Positions 33,971 through 46,508 of a stretch of DNA of 64,000 nt are shown in pieces (position 1 is the first letter of the stretch; every line of letters starts with the position of its first letter). Where the stretch lies: contig JAGYVD010000005.1 in assembly GCA_021209875.1 (NCBI GenBank), forward strand, positions 4,564,001-4,628,000, in the 5' to 3' direction. The position numbers and the translations under genes are program-made. Origin of the DNA: Rosellinia necatrix (taxonomy: Eukaryota > Ascomycota > Sordariomycetes > Xylariales > Xylariaceae). The notes beneath the pieces were generated by a model. It was not told the origin of the DNA. It saw only the letters and a list, made by a program, of their open reading frames with translations, and ran no database searches.

Positions 33971-36369
33971 GGAGAGGGAGAGAGAAAGAGAGAGAGAGCG
34001 CGAGATAGAGCTACAGCGAGTACAACGGGAACGGACGACATCGGATCCAACACGTCCGCCTGGGCAGCATCCCGAGGAGCATAGGCCCCAACCCACATCA
34101 CGGCAACCTCTACCACATTACGGCCGGCCTGATCCTCGCGAGCCGCATGCCTGGCAGCAACGGCCTGGGTACGAACAGCCTCAAAGAGAAGCATATGGTC
34201 AACCATATGCAGGACACCGTCCAGGCGAATTCCCAGCGACGACTGGACCTCCGTATGGCAGCCATCCTGCTTATGCTCACCAGCCACCGCCGGAACGTTT
34301 CCCACCCACTAGCCAACCACCACCACTCCATCATGGTCCCCCTGCAGGCCAGTCTGGCCCACCGCAGGGTCACCCATTTGAGTCTCCAGACAGACATCGA
34401 TTTGCGCCGTTGCACGCGCAGCACGCGCAGCACCCACAACCACATAGTGGACCGCCTGGGGTCCGACCCGGTGACGAGGGCCCCCCTCCTCCGTCGGTTG
34501 CGTACGGTGGCGGGCCAGGCACTACCCCCTTTGACGCCGGGCGAGGCCGACCTATTGACGATACCCCCTCTCATGCGGGACCACAGAGAGGTCTTTTAGG
34601 GGTGCAGGAAATCAATCGCAAAGGACGGGTATCGCCATTGCCACAAGCGGTTCAGGGGGCGCAACCGAACCCGATGTCGCAAGGACCAGCGGGTGAACCT
34701 GGCATCAAGAGCGAATTTGGCCGTATGTTTTCAGGTATTGGAAGTGGCGTACGCGGTATTAGTGGCTCTAGCCCAGGGCCGTCCGGCGCTCAAATACCAT
34801 TTTCAAATCCCAATATTCGGCGCGATGATGTTGAGCCCCCCAATCTAGAGACAACAGGTGAAGCCCCCGCAAAACAGCGAAGGAAACGCGGGAAACCCAA
34901 AGACGAAGACGGGAAAGGCGCCGATGATGACAGCAACGGCCGGGCGACCCCTGTGGGTAGGACCAAACGCGCCAAAACACATGCCCACCATCATCACCAC
35001 CAGTATGTCTGACCATTCATTCCACTATTCAAGATATGCCCCAATTTACTAATCCAGTGGCTGTTAGTCACCACCACCACCATCACCACGTGCCTGAGAG
35101 GGCCTCCCCACCGCCCCAGGCTATTGGCGGCTCGCTCAAGGGGTTAAAGTCGGCGACCCCCATACCATCACCTACGGGCAGAGATTACGCTTTCACGCAC
35201 CATCATCATCAGCCCCCCCAGATCGACCCCCAACTCTTCCGCCAAAGCGGCCCCCCCCGGTCCTACCATAATCCCGAAACCGAAACAAATAGTTTCGTCG
35301 CAGGCGGTCCTCGACAGTGTTGCCGACCGCCCCCGCAACCATCTTGGTGATGTTGTATATAGTGCTATTTTGAAACCCGCCAAGCTGGAATCCTCGCACA
35401 ACAAGTTTGGCTACACGACTACACCCCGACCGTTACCCATGGACATGATCAAAGATAACGAGAATTCATCCCTGACTGTGAAGATACCACGCGTTCATCT
35501 GACGCCGTCAGCCCCGAGAAGAGATTACCGCTCGTCGGGCTGTGTGGGGTACAGATGTTTACACGGATGACTCGGACGTTGTGGCCGCATGTATCCACGC
35601 TGGTTGGATCCGAGGGGAATGGGCGAACGACGTAGATGTTGATTTGCTTGAACTTCAGAAAACGGCGTCCAAGTCCAAGCAACGTATCCTACCAGCCGAG
35701 CAACATCTGGAAGTATTAAATTCGGTTCCGGCATCGGGTCCGATCCATGTACCGGTGGATCGTGACTTACACGTAACGCTGCTCGTTCTCCCACCACTCG
35801 AGAAATACGCTAGCTCTACGCGGTATGGCATACAAAGCCGTGAATTTGGCGGGACCTATAACGGTCGAAAATCGACACACGACGGCCTGAGCTTTATGAT
35901 CCTAAGCGTGCGTTGGGTAGACGGCGCCGCGCCGCAAAGCCGGCTGCGTGGAAAGGCACGGAGGGAACGAATTCGGAAAGCTATGAGTGAAGTAAACCGT
36001 AGTCAGGTCGTGGACATGGGGGAGGAGGTACCCGGTAGAGCGACGACGGCTAGGGATCAGGATGATGTGACCAAAGGCGGACAGCCAAGGCGCCGCAACG
36101 GAGAGGGTAATAAGGAAAACCGTCCCATACCGGATGTGTCTGTCCCCACCCCCGCGACTGAGCCACTGCCGGCGGATGCTAAGACTCTCGACGGCGCTAA
36201 TGAAGATGCCGGGGAGAAACGCGGGCAGGGCGACGGTGGTGCGCGGAAGGAGGATGAGCAGCCCACCGAAGACTCGGGTGAAAAAAACGACGACGAGCAG
36301 AGGATAGGACCCGGCCGCCCGGCTAATACAAATACGTTGGGGGGGGGGGGGGGGAGGATTGCCCTATAA
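32660..36369 (+). CDS. RXT3: Rxt3, subunit of the Rpd3L histone deacetylase complex (three apparent frameshifts)
   Basis: The first 400 codons are Pro/Ser/His-rich and disordered, followed by a long Glu-Arg tract (about 33760-34010), a conserved LLGVQEINRKGRVSPLP and GIKSEFGRMFSGIGSGV block, and His runs on both sides of an intron (35003..35067, GTATGT...TAG). The Rxt3 domain follows: VLDSVADRPRNHLGDVVY, LTVKIPRVHLTPSA, WGTDVYTDDSD, AACIHAGWIRGEW, LHVTLLVLPPLEKYAS and HDGLSFMILSVRWVDG. The frame must shift by one base inside the GA repeat (33930-34000), in the C-rich stretch 35213-35258, and in CCCC at 35512-35515. With those corrected the protein is about 1213 residues. Rxt3 helps Rpd3L deacetylate histones at promoters in the nucleus. 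A 16-G run (36339-36354) just before the stop makes the last residues uncertain. Family identity is firm. Confidence 0.88.
33890..34010. repeat. GA microsatellite inside the rxt3 coding region
   Basis: GAGAGA and GGGAAA repeats encode alternating Glu-Arg in either of two frames. The coding frame upstream differs from the one downstream by one base, so the switch lies here. Confidence 0.85.
36339..36354. repeat. Run of 16 G near the end of rxt3
   Basis: Encodes Gly residues just before the annotated stop; such a run is easily miscounted. Confidence 0.95.
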
Positions 36370-36972
36370 GAGGAAGGAAGCCGAGGGCAGTTGTTTGTTG
36401 CTGCTGTACAGCACCATGTAACGATTAAGGCTGCTCTGGTTCGGATAGACAAAGGCGGCTAGCACCGAGGCTGGGTTTCGCCCGCCCTCCATTTACACAC
36501 TTTAAAGGTAGTCTTTCCCACTTGAACAGCATAGGGTAGGAATACTATCTATATGATGCCTATATTTCCGTGATTTCGATCCCCTCATTACTACCTTGCA
36601 GTATGACAAGCCTGGGTAGAGTTGACTGGGCTAGGGCTGTTGATTCCTCTGATATAGAGCTTTTGCACAGATCGTACCACATGAGTTCATGCAACAAGAA
36701 TTCATGCGACAGGAACAAACACTACCAGTGCTCCATATCGAAGCAAGATACAGTGTGGATACTACCTATCTACCCTCACACTAAGCCTCCACGTCCCCCT
36801 CGCTCTGAAGCCGGCCTCGACTCTAATTACTGTCGAGAGGGACTGAGAGAGTTTGCCGTGATGCTATTTGTCCATCTGTCTTTAATTTTCATTTTTTCCT
36901 CTGTCTCTCTCTCTCTCTCTCTATTTTTATCTTTATTTTTATTTATTTATCTTCGGTCCCTGACACGGAGGG
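36370..36972. other. Intergenic between convergent rxt3 and SDH8
   Basis: Contains a CT repeat and a TTTATTTATTT stretch (about 36900-36955), probably 3' untranslated sequence. No gene seen. Confidence 0.6.
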
Positions 36973-37199
36973 CTAAAAGTCCGTCACGCGGCCGTTGTAG
37001 CTGTAATCACCGGCGGCGCCCCAGCGCAGGGGCTCGTTCTTGGGCCCGCCGACCTCGCCGGTGCGCGGGTTCACGTCGCCCTCGAACTCGGGCGGGGCGC
37101 CCTTCCGGAGAGGCAACGGCGGCGGCGCGGCGGCGGCGTTGTCGGTGCCTATCGCCTCGGCCGCGGCTGTAGCGGATAGGGTGATCTGTTGTGTTGTCT

Positions 37200-37230
<31 letters not shown>

Positions 37231-37446
37231 TGTTGCGGTCTGGGAGGTGAAATCGGGCGAGGAGGTCGCGTTGAACCCTTCTTGCGTGTTGGCTGTGCGC
37301 TGCAGGCGCTCGAACTCGGCCTGCTCTGAGGGCGGGAGGCGCGGGGGCGCGGGCCCGGTTCGGAAGCTCGAGGCGCGTCTCGTGATGGTTGCGGAATGTG
37401 TGGGAGTGCGGGTTAGCCGTGCGAGGCGTGTTAGGTAGGTGGCCAT
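36973..37446 (-). CDS. SDH8: Succinate dehydrogenase assembly factor 4 (SDHAF4/Sdh8), mitochondrial
   Basis: A single exon of 157 codons. The C-terminus has the DUF1674 signature FEGDVNPRTGEVGGPKNEPL then RWGAAGDYSYNGRVTDF. The N-terminus (MATYLTRLARLTRTPTHSAT) is basic, Ser/Thr-rich and lacks acids, as expected for a mitochondrial presequence. The factor binds flavinylated Sdh1 in the matrix, protects it, and helps it join Sdh2 in respiratory complex II. The middle has a run of about 11 Thr (ACG/ACA on the coding strand, 37200-37235) followed by an Ala-rich stretch; this makes it longer than many homologues. The start is the first ATG and gives the presequence. It is divergent from the tryptophan synthase gene, 1.2 kb away. 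Confidence 0.92.
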
Positions 37447-37456
37447 TCTGGTTCTT

Positions 37457-37504
37457 GGTCTCGGTCCTGGTCTCGGTTCTGGTCTCGGTTCTGGTCTCGG
37501 TTCT
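37457..37504. repeat. GGTCTCGGTTCT tandem repeat, 4 copies
   Basis: Four 12-nt units, the first with a C in place of T; located in the SDH8 5' leader. Confidence 0.88.
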
Positions 37505-38472
37505 GATCCCTGGTTTATTGGAAAGGAGTTGATGACGGGCAGCTATTTGGTGGGCTCGGTTGGGGATTTGATGTGTTTTGAAGGCCGGGCGTTTCGATAT
37601 GATTGATGGGGGGGGGTTCTAGGAGTGGCGACTGGATGGTGTGAGACGATCGAGGTCGGGGTCGAGAGGTCGAAGGGGAAAGTCCCGGAGGCCGAGCCGG
37701 CTGGAGCCGAGATGGTGGATCCTGTGAAGCCCGTGCCTGTCCGTGTCAAAGATGGAATCTCGCCTAAGCCGACCTGGGCAGGACCCAGTTTATATAAGCT
37801 ATCTACAAGTGCTTGTTAGAGAGAATATAAGTGTTTTAGTTAACTATTTCGCTCGGGCGAAGTTATTGGCATAGCACAGGGTCTAATGCCTGTATTGGAA
37901 GTAGACGATTGTCTGTATACGACATGTATGTATGTTGTAAGAATGTATGTTTTATTATGTTTTATTTTCTTCCCCACCTACACGACAGTTTAGTAGCATT
38001 CAAACCTTATAGGTATTTTACCTACGTTAGTACCTAACTATAACAAATTACCAATATTACATCTAAAGTATCCCATTATCAACTTTGCGCGCGCGCAAGG
38101 TACCTACTAGCGGCTACCTATACACCACGCCACCTTCCTCTGCGCTACCTGCCTAGTAATCTGGGAGTTGCATGCCAAGCGGGTTGGCAGGTACGGCGAT
38201 AAGTAAGTAGTGTACAAGCCGGATCGTCGGTACTTTATGGTGGGGTTCCCAGCAATTTATCAGAAAATAGGGAAAGTGCCCCTCCATGGACATTGCCCCT
38301 CCGATTGTCGCATGTTTCTCTTACCCGTGTCCATCTTTCCTCCATCCTGGACAGTTAATCCTAAAAAAAGAAGAGAATAGGAGTCACCACTCCTTCAACG
38401 CAACCACATCCCGGCCATTATCCTGACCACCCTGGATAGCAACCCCGACCACCGCAAAAACATCACTCTGTG

Positions 38473-38479
38473 TGACTCA
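38473..38479. promoter_or_regulatory. Gcn4/CPC1-type site TGACTCA upstream of tryptophan synthase
   Basis: A perfect TGACTCA palindrome lies 182 bp from its first base to the start codon, with a second half-match GAGTCA at 38381-38386. The general amino-acid control activators Gcn4 (yeast) and CPC-1 (Neurospora) bind TGA(C/G)TCA and induce tryptophan genes. The site is seen; its use is inferred. Confidence 0.55.
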
Positions 38480-38524
38480 CTTGGTATCTCCATATAGGGT
38501 CGTTCTCTTCGCATAGTTGATTGA

Positions 38525-38680
38525 ATGTTCTCAGCGCCTTCCCAGCGCCTTCCCAACAGCGTCTTCTCTTTCTGTCGTCAACCGCCGCCTCTGTCTCCGA
38601 CCCCCCAACTGGCCGAAAAAAGGTGCAACCGAAACACAATTGCAAACCGACGACATGGAGTCTCTGAGACAGACGTTTAA
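38525..38680 (+). other. Upstream ORF overlapping the tryptophan synthase start
   Basis: ATG at 38525, 51 codons, stop at 38678-38680, in a frame different from the main gene and ending 23 nt past its ATG. The context (T at -3) is weak, so scanning ribosomes would often pass it. It matters only if transcription begins upstream of 38525, which the sequence alone cannot show. Confidence 0.4.
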
Positions 38681-40993
38681 GCGCTGCAAGGCCGAGAACA
38701 GGGTACGGAAGACAGACAGATAGACAGCCGTAAAACGCCCAACCATCGTCCAATCAGTCATTAACGAGCATATCATACAGGCTGCCCTGGTGACCTATGT
38801 CACTGCCGGTTTCCCCAAGCCCGAGCTCATGCCCGGCATCCTGCTGGGCATGCAGAAGGGCGGCGCCGGTACGTGATAGAACCCTGGCCCGACCAATTGG
38901 CCCAATTTGACCCGGAGAAAACAGATGTCATCGAGGTCGGCGTTCCTTTCACAGATCCCATCGCCGACGGTCCCACCATCCAGACATCCAACACGGTCGC
39001 CCTCGCCAACGGCGTGACCATCCATTCCACCTTAGAGATGGTCAAGGACGCGCGCGACCAGGGCTTAACCGTTCCCGTGCTGCTGATGGGCTATTACAAT
39101 CCTTTGCTCAGCTACGGAGAGGAGGCCCTGTTAAGCCATAGCAAAGCGGCCGGCATCAACGGCTTCATCGTCTGCGATTTGCCACCCGAAGAGGCTGTCT
39201 CCTTCCGCAAGTTTTGTAGCCGCGGTGGCCTGTCCTATGTCCCCTTGATCGCCCCCGCCACATCTGATGCCCGCATGAAGCTTCTGTGTGCCCTTGCCGA
39301 CTCGTTCATCTACGTCGTCTCGCGCCAGGGCGTCACCGGAGCTTTGGGTACTCTGAATGCCAACCTTCCCAGCCTGCTCGAGCGCGTTAAGAAGTATAGC
39401 GGCGATAAGCCCGCCGCCGTTGGTTTCGGTGTTTCCACGCGCGAGCACTTCCAGTCTGTGGCCGCCATCGCCGACGGTGTTGTTATAGGGTCCCAAATCG
39501 TCACCATCCTCCAAAACGCCGAAGCTGGTAAGCACGATGAGGTCGTACGAGAATATTGCGCCTACGTTGCGGGACGGACGGGCGAGTCCCAGACCACGCG
39601 GGAAGTTGGTGTCATCGAGGCTGTCAGTGCAGCTAAGGAGCCTGCTGGCGAGGATGTCACCGTGAATGGTACAATCACCGAAGAGGAGGATGCCGCGCTG
39701 GTTGCGCAACTTGCCGGTCTCCACGGCATAATACCCGAGCGATTCGGTGAATTCGGCGGCCAATACGTCCCCGAGTCCCTCATGGATTGTTTATCCCAGC
39801 TTGAAGAGGGGTTCAACGCCATAAAAGACGACCCCAAGTTCTGGGAGGAGTACAGATCATACTACCCTTGGATAGGACGCCCCGGCCACCTACAGTATGC
39901 CGAGCGGTTGACAGAGTACGCCGGGGGCGCCAAGATCTGGTTGAAGAGAGAAGATCTGAATCATACTGGTTCCCACAAGATCAACAACGCCCTGGGTCAA
40001 ATACTCCTAGCGAGGAGATTGGGCAAAACTAAGATCATTGCCGAGACCGGCGCGGGACAACACGGCGTAGCCACGGCCACCGTCTGCGCTAAGTTCGGCA
40101 TGGAATGCACGGTGTTCATGGGTGCTGTAAGTTACTTCATGCTCGTAGTTCCCAATATCTAGTGGTGCGCTAACCAATAACCCCAACAGGAAGACGTAAG
40201 GCGGCAAGCACTCAACGTATTCCGCATGCGACTCCTTGGTGCCAAGGTTATTGCCGTAGAGTGTGGAAGCAAGACGCTTCGCGACGCCGTCAATGAAGCC
40301 CTACGAGCCTGGGTCGTGCGTCTGGAAGACACACATTATATCATCGGATCGGCCATTGGTCCCCATCCCTTCCCAACTATTGTCAGGACGTTCCAATCCG
40401 TTATCGGCAATGAAACAAAGGCGCAACTGATGGAGAAGCGCGGAAAGCTCCCCGACGCCATCGTTGCCTGCGTTGGGGGTGGTAGCAACGCCGTCGGCAT
40501 GTTCTACCCTTTCGCAAACGACCCGAGCGTGAAATTACTCGGCGTCGAGGCCGGTGGTGACGGTGTCGACACGGAGCGTCACTCGGCGACCTTGACGGCA
40601 GGCTCCAAGGGTGTCTTGCACGGTGTTCGCACTTACGTTCTCCAGAACGAGCACGGCCAGATCAATGACACACATTCCGTGTCGGCAGGCCTTGACTACC
40701 CTGGTGTAGGGCCGGAACTGTCATCCTGGAAGGACAATGAGCGGGCCAAATTTGTAGCCGCCACGGATGCCCAGGCGTTCCTAGGCTTCAAGCTACTAAG
40801 CGAGCTTGAAGGTATCATCCCGGCGCTCGAGTCGGCGCACGGCATCTACGGGGCCATTGAGTTAGCCAAGACGATGAAGAAGGACGAAGACCTGGTCATC
40901 TGCCTCAGTGGCCGCGGCGACAAGGACGTCCAGAGTGTGGCGGACGAGCTGCCCAAATTGGGACCCCAGATTGGGTGGGACCTCCGGTTTTAA
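38655..40993 (+). CDS. trp-3: Bifunctional tryptophan synthase (alpha-beta fusion)
   Basis: Exons 38655..38702, 38781..38868, 38925..40126 and 40190..40993 give 713 residues. The N-terminal alpha domain (about 1-245) converts indole-3-glycerol phosphate to indole: the catalytic Glu lies in [19 protein letters not shown], which also holds the second acid (Asp of DPIADGP). The C-terminal beta domain (about 290-713) joins indole to serine using PLP: the Schiff-base Lys is in [15 protein letters not shown], and the phosphate loop is [13 protein letters not shown] linker of about 45 residues rich in Glu, Val and Ala connects them. Fusion in this order is normal in fungi (Neurospora trp-3, yeast TRP5) and allows indole channelling. 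The start is the only in-frame ATG before the first exon signature [16 protein letters not shown]. No frame defects are visible. Two Gcn4-type sites upstream suggest control by amino-acid starvation. Confidence 0.97.
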
Positions 40994-41368
40994 AAAATAA
41001 AATAAGAAAAGATCCGTTGTCTTAATTGCATGGGATTATTCTTCAAGGGGAGGTGACGGGGCACGGGGGCGGAGTCGGCGCATGGGCAACATAAAACCAT
41101 TCAAGATCATATTGTATAAAGATGAACGGTTTTGCTATCTGGTGCACGACCATGTAGCAGCCATCTAGATAGTTTGCATCATGATACAATTGTGTACAGT
41201 TCTAGCCCGGACCGGTATATAGTACAGTGATGTGTCGTCTGTTTGTTTGCATACCTCAACTGGACGAGAAGAACCCCCGGTCTGATGGCCTACGTGCTTG
41301 TTCTTACAAACGGACAGGTCGATTTCTCCTTTCGTCCTACTCTCATGCCGCCACCCACGTAGCCGAAT
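40994..41368. other. Intergenic between convergent genes
   Basis: 3' flanks of tryptophan synthase and bL28m. Candidate AATAAA-like signals follow the tryptophan synthase stop (AAAATAAAATAAG). A short ORF starting at 41227 overlaps the bL28m 3' end antisense and is not convincing. Confidence 0.6.
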
Positions 41369-42157
41369 TTATTCGGGTTTCCGTACCTGTTGGGCCGTAT
41401 CCTGACCTCGCTGCCCCACGGCCGCCACGTCCTCAGCTTCCGCAGCAGGGTCGCCGAGGACGAACTCATCTCCCCGCTCTAACATGGCATCAACCTCATC
41501 AAGGACGGCGGCAGAGTCGAGGCCCTGGGCCGCCAGCTCGGGTGGGAAGGCAGACTCGGAGGCAGCAGCAGCAGCAGCAGCAGCACTACCACCACCACCA
41601 TCGGCATGGATGACGGCCGTCGCCGGCTCCTCCTTGGGGGGGAGGCCGAGGGCGGCGCGCTGGGCGGCGAAGCGGGCGCGGACGACGTCGGTCTGCATGA
41701 TCTTCCAGCGGAGGGCCCAGCCGGCGGGGCCGAGCTCCTTGATGCGCTTGGCCTTGGAGCCGAGGAGGTACTCGTCGATGCCGCCGAGCAGGTCGATGGT
41801 GTGGAGCACGCTCGCGGTCAGGCGGGTGCGGATGAAGGCGCCGAGAGCGGGGGACCAGAGCCGCTTGGTGTGCCGGTTGGGCAGCCACGCGGTCCGCGAC
41901 TTGTTCTTGTACTTGGCCGCCACCACGTTGCCGAACCGGATCTTGGCCCCGCCGTACAGGCCCGCGTTGCGCTGCTTGTACGTGTAGAAGGGGCCGTAGG
42001 GGTACGTCGGGAGCCGGTCCGCCGGCACCGTCAGGAACGATGGCTTCTGGCGCGCCGGCGCGGGGGTCGTGCTCAGGGCGCGGGCGAGCGGCGGGAGGGC
42101 GGAGGGCGTGGGCAGGCGTCGTATGCACCGGGACGGCGCCATCGTTGGTTGTAGCAT
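41369..42157 (-). CDS. MRPL24: Mitochondrial large ribosomal subunit protein bL28m
   Basis: A single exon of 262 codons. The core YPYGPFYTYKQRNAGLYGGA, KIRFGNVVAAKYKNKSRTAW, LPNRHTKRLWSPALG and IRTRLTASVLHTIDLLGGID matches fungal bL28m (yeast Mrpl24). The first 40 residues are Arg/Ser/Ala/Pro-rich without acidic residues, consistent with a presequence (ALSTTPAPA near a likely cleavage region). Beyond the L28 core the C-terminus is a fungal extension with a run of eight Ala encoded by GCA/GCT repeats (about 41565-41590) and an acidic tail. It belongs to the matrix ribosome that translates mitochondrially encoded respiratory subunits. The start MLQPTMAPS has a second ATG five codons later that could also serve. 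It is divergent from the gene at 42945. Confidence 0.9.
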   Translation of the reverse strand: MLQPTMAPSRCIRRLPTPSALPPLARALSTTPAPARQKPSFLTVPADRLPTYPYGPFYTYKQRNAGLYGGAKIRFGNVVAAKYKNKSRTAWLPNRHTKRLWSPALGAFIRTRLTASVLHTIDLLGGIDEYLLGSKAKRIKELGPAGWALRWKIMQTDVVRARFAAQRAALGLPPKEEPATAVIHADGGGGSAAAAAAAASESAFPPELAAQGLDSAAVLDEVDAMLERGDEFVLGDPAAEAEDVAAVGQRGQDTAQQVRKPE

Positions 42158-42944
42158 CGTTTTTTATTTATTTATTTATTTTATTATGATTTTTTTTCGG
42201 TGTTGGACTTTGGATGGGTATCTAAAATGGTCGGGCTGGGGGGTTGGCGAGGAGTCGAAGCGGTCGGCCTCGTTCAGTCGGGTCCGGATATGGTTGGTTG
42301 TATGGACCCCGATTGAAACGGACGGCGCTCTTTCGTCAGGTGGGCGGGAGGCGTCACTGAATTGAGGTTTCAATTTGATACCCATCGACATCGCCGTGCT
42401 TGCTTGTTCTACTAGCTCCGGAGATTTCTTGGCACGTACAAGGCTAATAGGCTAACCAAATCTGGTAAGGTGGATTGAGTGCCATTAGTACATCTCTGGC
42501 GCCTTGATGTAGGTACCTCTATCAGGTGACACCGCTCTGCTTTCGTGAACAAGGAGGTTACCGGACGCCCCACTCATGCGAGATTGACATGGATGAGATT
42601 GGGTGACAAGTGACAATGGTGGGGTTGATTTGGGTGTTTATGTACAATTGAAATCCAATTGGCCATTAGCCTATGACATAGCTCGTAAAAGCACAGGACC
42701 AGCAGACTATCACTGTATCTAACCCAGATGGGTACATGTACACAGGTCTTACTGTATAAATTGTGGTATACCGACTTTCGGCTTGCGATCTAGGTAGATA
42801 CTTGTGCAACCCACACGAACTTGAGTAAACATACCATTCGTAGCAGCGCTCGTGGCGGCTTACGGGGGGACTCAAAGACATTGCTCGAGCCTACAGCGTG
42901 CCAATTGAACATACGGTATACGCCCAGTCTCTGATGCGACCAAC
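42158..42944. other. Divergent promoter region
   Basis: TTTATTTATTTATT and poly-T lie just upstream of the bL28m start. No gene, RNA or strong motif seen in the remainder. Confidence 0.55.
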
Positions 42945-44200
42945 ATGTTGCCGCCGATAGACGACAACATCCTAAAGAGCAATCCCCGGTTCGAGAAGCT
43001 CTACAACACTATCACGACCTCGATTCTCAACCCGGACGGCTCTAGCAGGGCCGACCCGTCCGCCAAGCAGCGTGATGCCGTGCGCGAGGTACGTCGTTGT
43101 CCTGTTGTTGACGCATCGCATCGTGAGGCTATTCTTGCTAATTGGAACGGCGCCAATGGCGACAGGAACTCAAGGCATACCGCCTAAAGGCAGCAAGGGT
43201 CCATCTCCTACGCACCGCCATCTCGACCGCCGTCCCGACCCAACCACCGCAGCCAGGCAAGCAAGAGGGCGGCGAGCAGTCGAGGCAGCAGCAAAAACAG
43301 AGGCAGTCCAAGTATCAACACGGCCGTACCAAGTCCCGCTCGCAGTCCCAATCCCAACTCCAGGCACAGGCACCACAGACCCCGTCGCTCCCACCAGACC
43401 TGGTCCAGCTGCTCTTCCTCATCCCGCCCTTTCTCAACAATGCCGCGGTGCTCCCGCCCGCGTCCATCAAGCTCCTGCTCACGAGCCCCCCCTTCACAGA
43501 GCTCCCCACCCTCTTCCCCAAGGTCCTCGAGCTCGTCTCCATGCGTCTAGCCGCCGAAGCTAAGACGCTCGCGCGCGTCCTCAGCCCGTCCACAAACCCA
43601 TCCTACATCCACCGCGTGATCTCCTCCCTGCCCTCGATGGCGAGCACGCTGGTGGCTGAGCTGGCCGCCTCGAAGGTCAAGCTGTCCCGCGCCCGGCTCG
43701 CCACCACGGCGGCCCTGACGCGGCACCTTCAGCAGCACACGGAGGCGCTCGTCCTCCTCCTCGGCGCCCTCGAGGCCAAGCACGGCCCCATCGCCCGGGT
43801 GTCGGAGCTGCGCGCCGCCGAGGCCCGCCAGGAGGCGGAGGCCTGGGCCCTCGCCACCACCGCGCTGCTCTGGGAGACGCGCCACCTCGCGTACCCGCCC
43901 GAGGCGCGCGCCGCCCTCGTCAACTACCGCCAGCACCTCCTCGACGCCGGCCGCCGCCTCGAGGATGGCGCCCGCGTCCGCGAGGCCGAGCTCGCCGACT
44001 ACGGCGTCGATGTCAGCAGGAGGGCCTCGTTGGACATGACGCCCGTCGGCAATCGCCTGCTGCGGCCGTCGAGGGGCGGCCGGAGGAACAACTCCGTTGA
44101 CGAGAACAAGGAGCGCACCATGCGCGAGCTGGCGCGCGTGTGGCGCGAGATGGAGACAAGGCTGCAGGAGATCCAGGGCGATCTGAAGCGCTTGCGGTAA
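42945..44200 (+). CDS. Conserved fungal helical/coiled-coil protein of unknown function
   Basis: Exons 42945..43088 and 43166..44200 (GTACGT...CAG, 77-nt intron) give 392 residues. The N-terminus MLPPIDDNILKSNPRFEKLY with LNPDG and a basic KQRDAVREELKAYRLKAA segment reads like a family I believe is conserved in filamentous ascomycetes, but I cannot attach a function. A low-complexity Gln/Ser/Arg linker (residues about 75-110) follows. Most of the rest is predicted helix rich in Ala, Leu, Glu and Arg, including LELVSMRLAAEAKTLARVL, ALEAKHGPIARVSELRAAEA and the C-terminal coiled-coil-like TMRELARVWREMETRLQEIQ. A structural or microtubule/kinetochore-type role is conceivable from the coiled coil, but that is a guess. 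Coding bias is strong (GC at third positions) and the frame is clean, so the gene itself is secure. Confidence 0.78.
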
Positions 44201-44714
44201 AAATATTAAAAAAAAAAAAGGCCCTATGCGAAGAATAAATATATAATCCACTCAACATGGGAAAATTGGAGCCAGCCGTGCGCGGCAGACATGGGGACGC
44301 AGGTAGCTCGAGGTATCTTTGATTGATGATTCGCCGTCTATCTATCCATCTATCTACCATGTCAGGTTTTTCCAGTCTGTCCGTCTATCCTACAGAGAGA
44401 GGGAGAGAGGGAGAGATGAAGGGAAACAAAACGTCCAAGAAGTACAAGAGATGAGGAATAGAAAGGGCCCCAGCCGGGTGGTACCGTCCTAAAACGTTAA
44501 ATCACAATCGTTCACGACATAAGCCAGTCTTTCCGCATGAACCCCTCCTTTTTTTTAATCCCTTCCTGATATGGCAACAAAGAGAAGGAGAGAGGGAGAG
44601 AGGGAGAGAGAAAAAGACAACGCCTCCATGATCCCATAAAATTCGTACACAAATATTGGCCTCATTAGTCTCGATTGGGGTAATGAAGTATGACTATACA
44701 CTTCTCTTGAACCC
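44201..44714. other. Intergenic between convergent genes
   Basis: Contains poly-A (44207-44218), TCTATCTATCCATC (44336-44355) and GAGAGGGA repeats (44395-44417 and 44586-44613). No gene seen. Confidence 0.6.

Positions 44715-46508
<1,794 letters not shown>

Larger units (their letters stand above)
37447..38654. other. Divergent promoter region, SDH8 and tryptophan synthase
   Basis: Holds a 12-nt GGTCTCGGTTCT array next to SDH8 (37457-37504), a TTATGTTTTATTTTC stretch (about 37950-37972), GCGCGCGC near 38088-38095, a TACCTACTAG-type cluster near 38100, two Gcn4/CPC1-type sites (38381-38386 and 38473-38479) and an upstream ORF (38525-38680). Confidence 0.6.

Noticed and set aside
38517..38655. 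A 46-residue N-terminal extension of tryptophan synthase
   Set aside because: The upstream in-frame stretch has no ATG; homologues begin near the ATG at 38655.
39131..39763. A 210-codon minus frame inside tryptophan synthase
   Set aside because: Antisense of a highly conserved coding exon; its text is explained by codon bias.
41586..42154. Two frames of about 180 codons, one per strand
   Set aside because: Both are antisense or out-of-frame shadows of the bL28m gene; neither shows a domain.
43547..44251. A 234-codon minus frame
   Set aside because: Antisense shadow of the 42945-44200 gene, which has the splice sites and coding bias.
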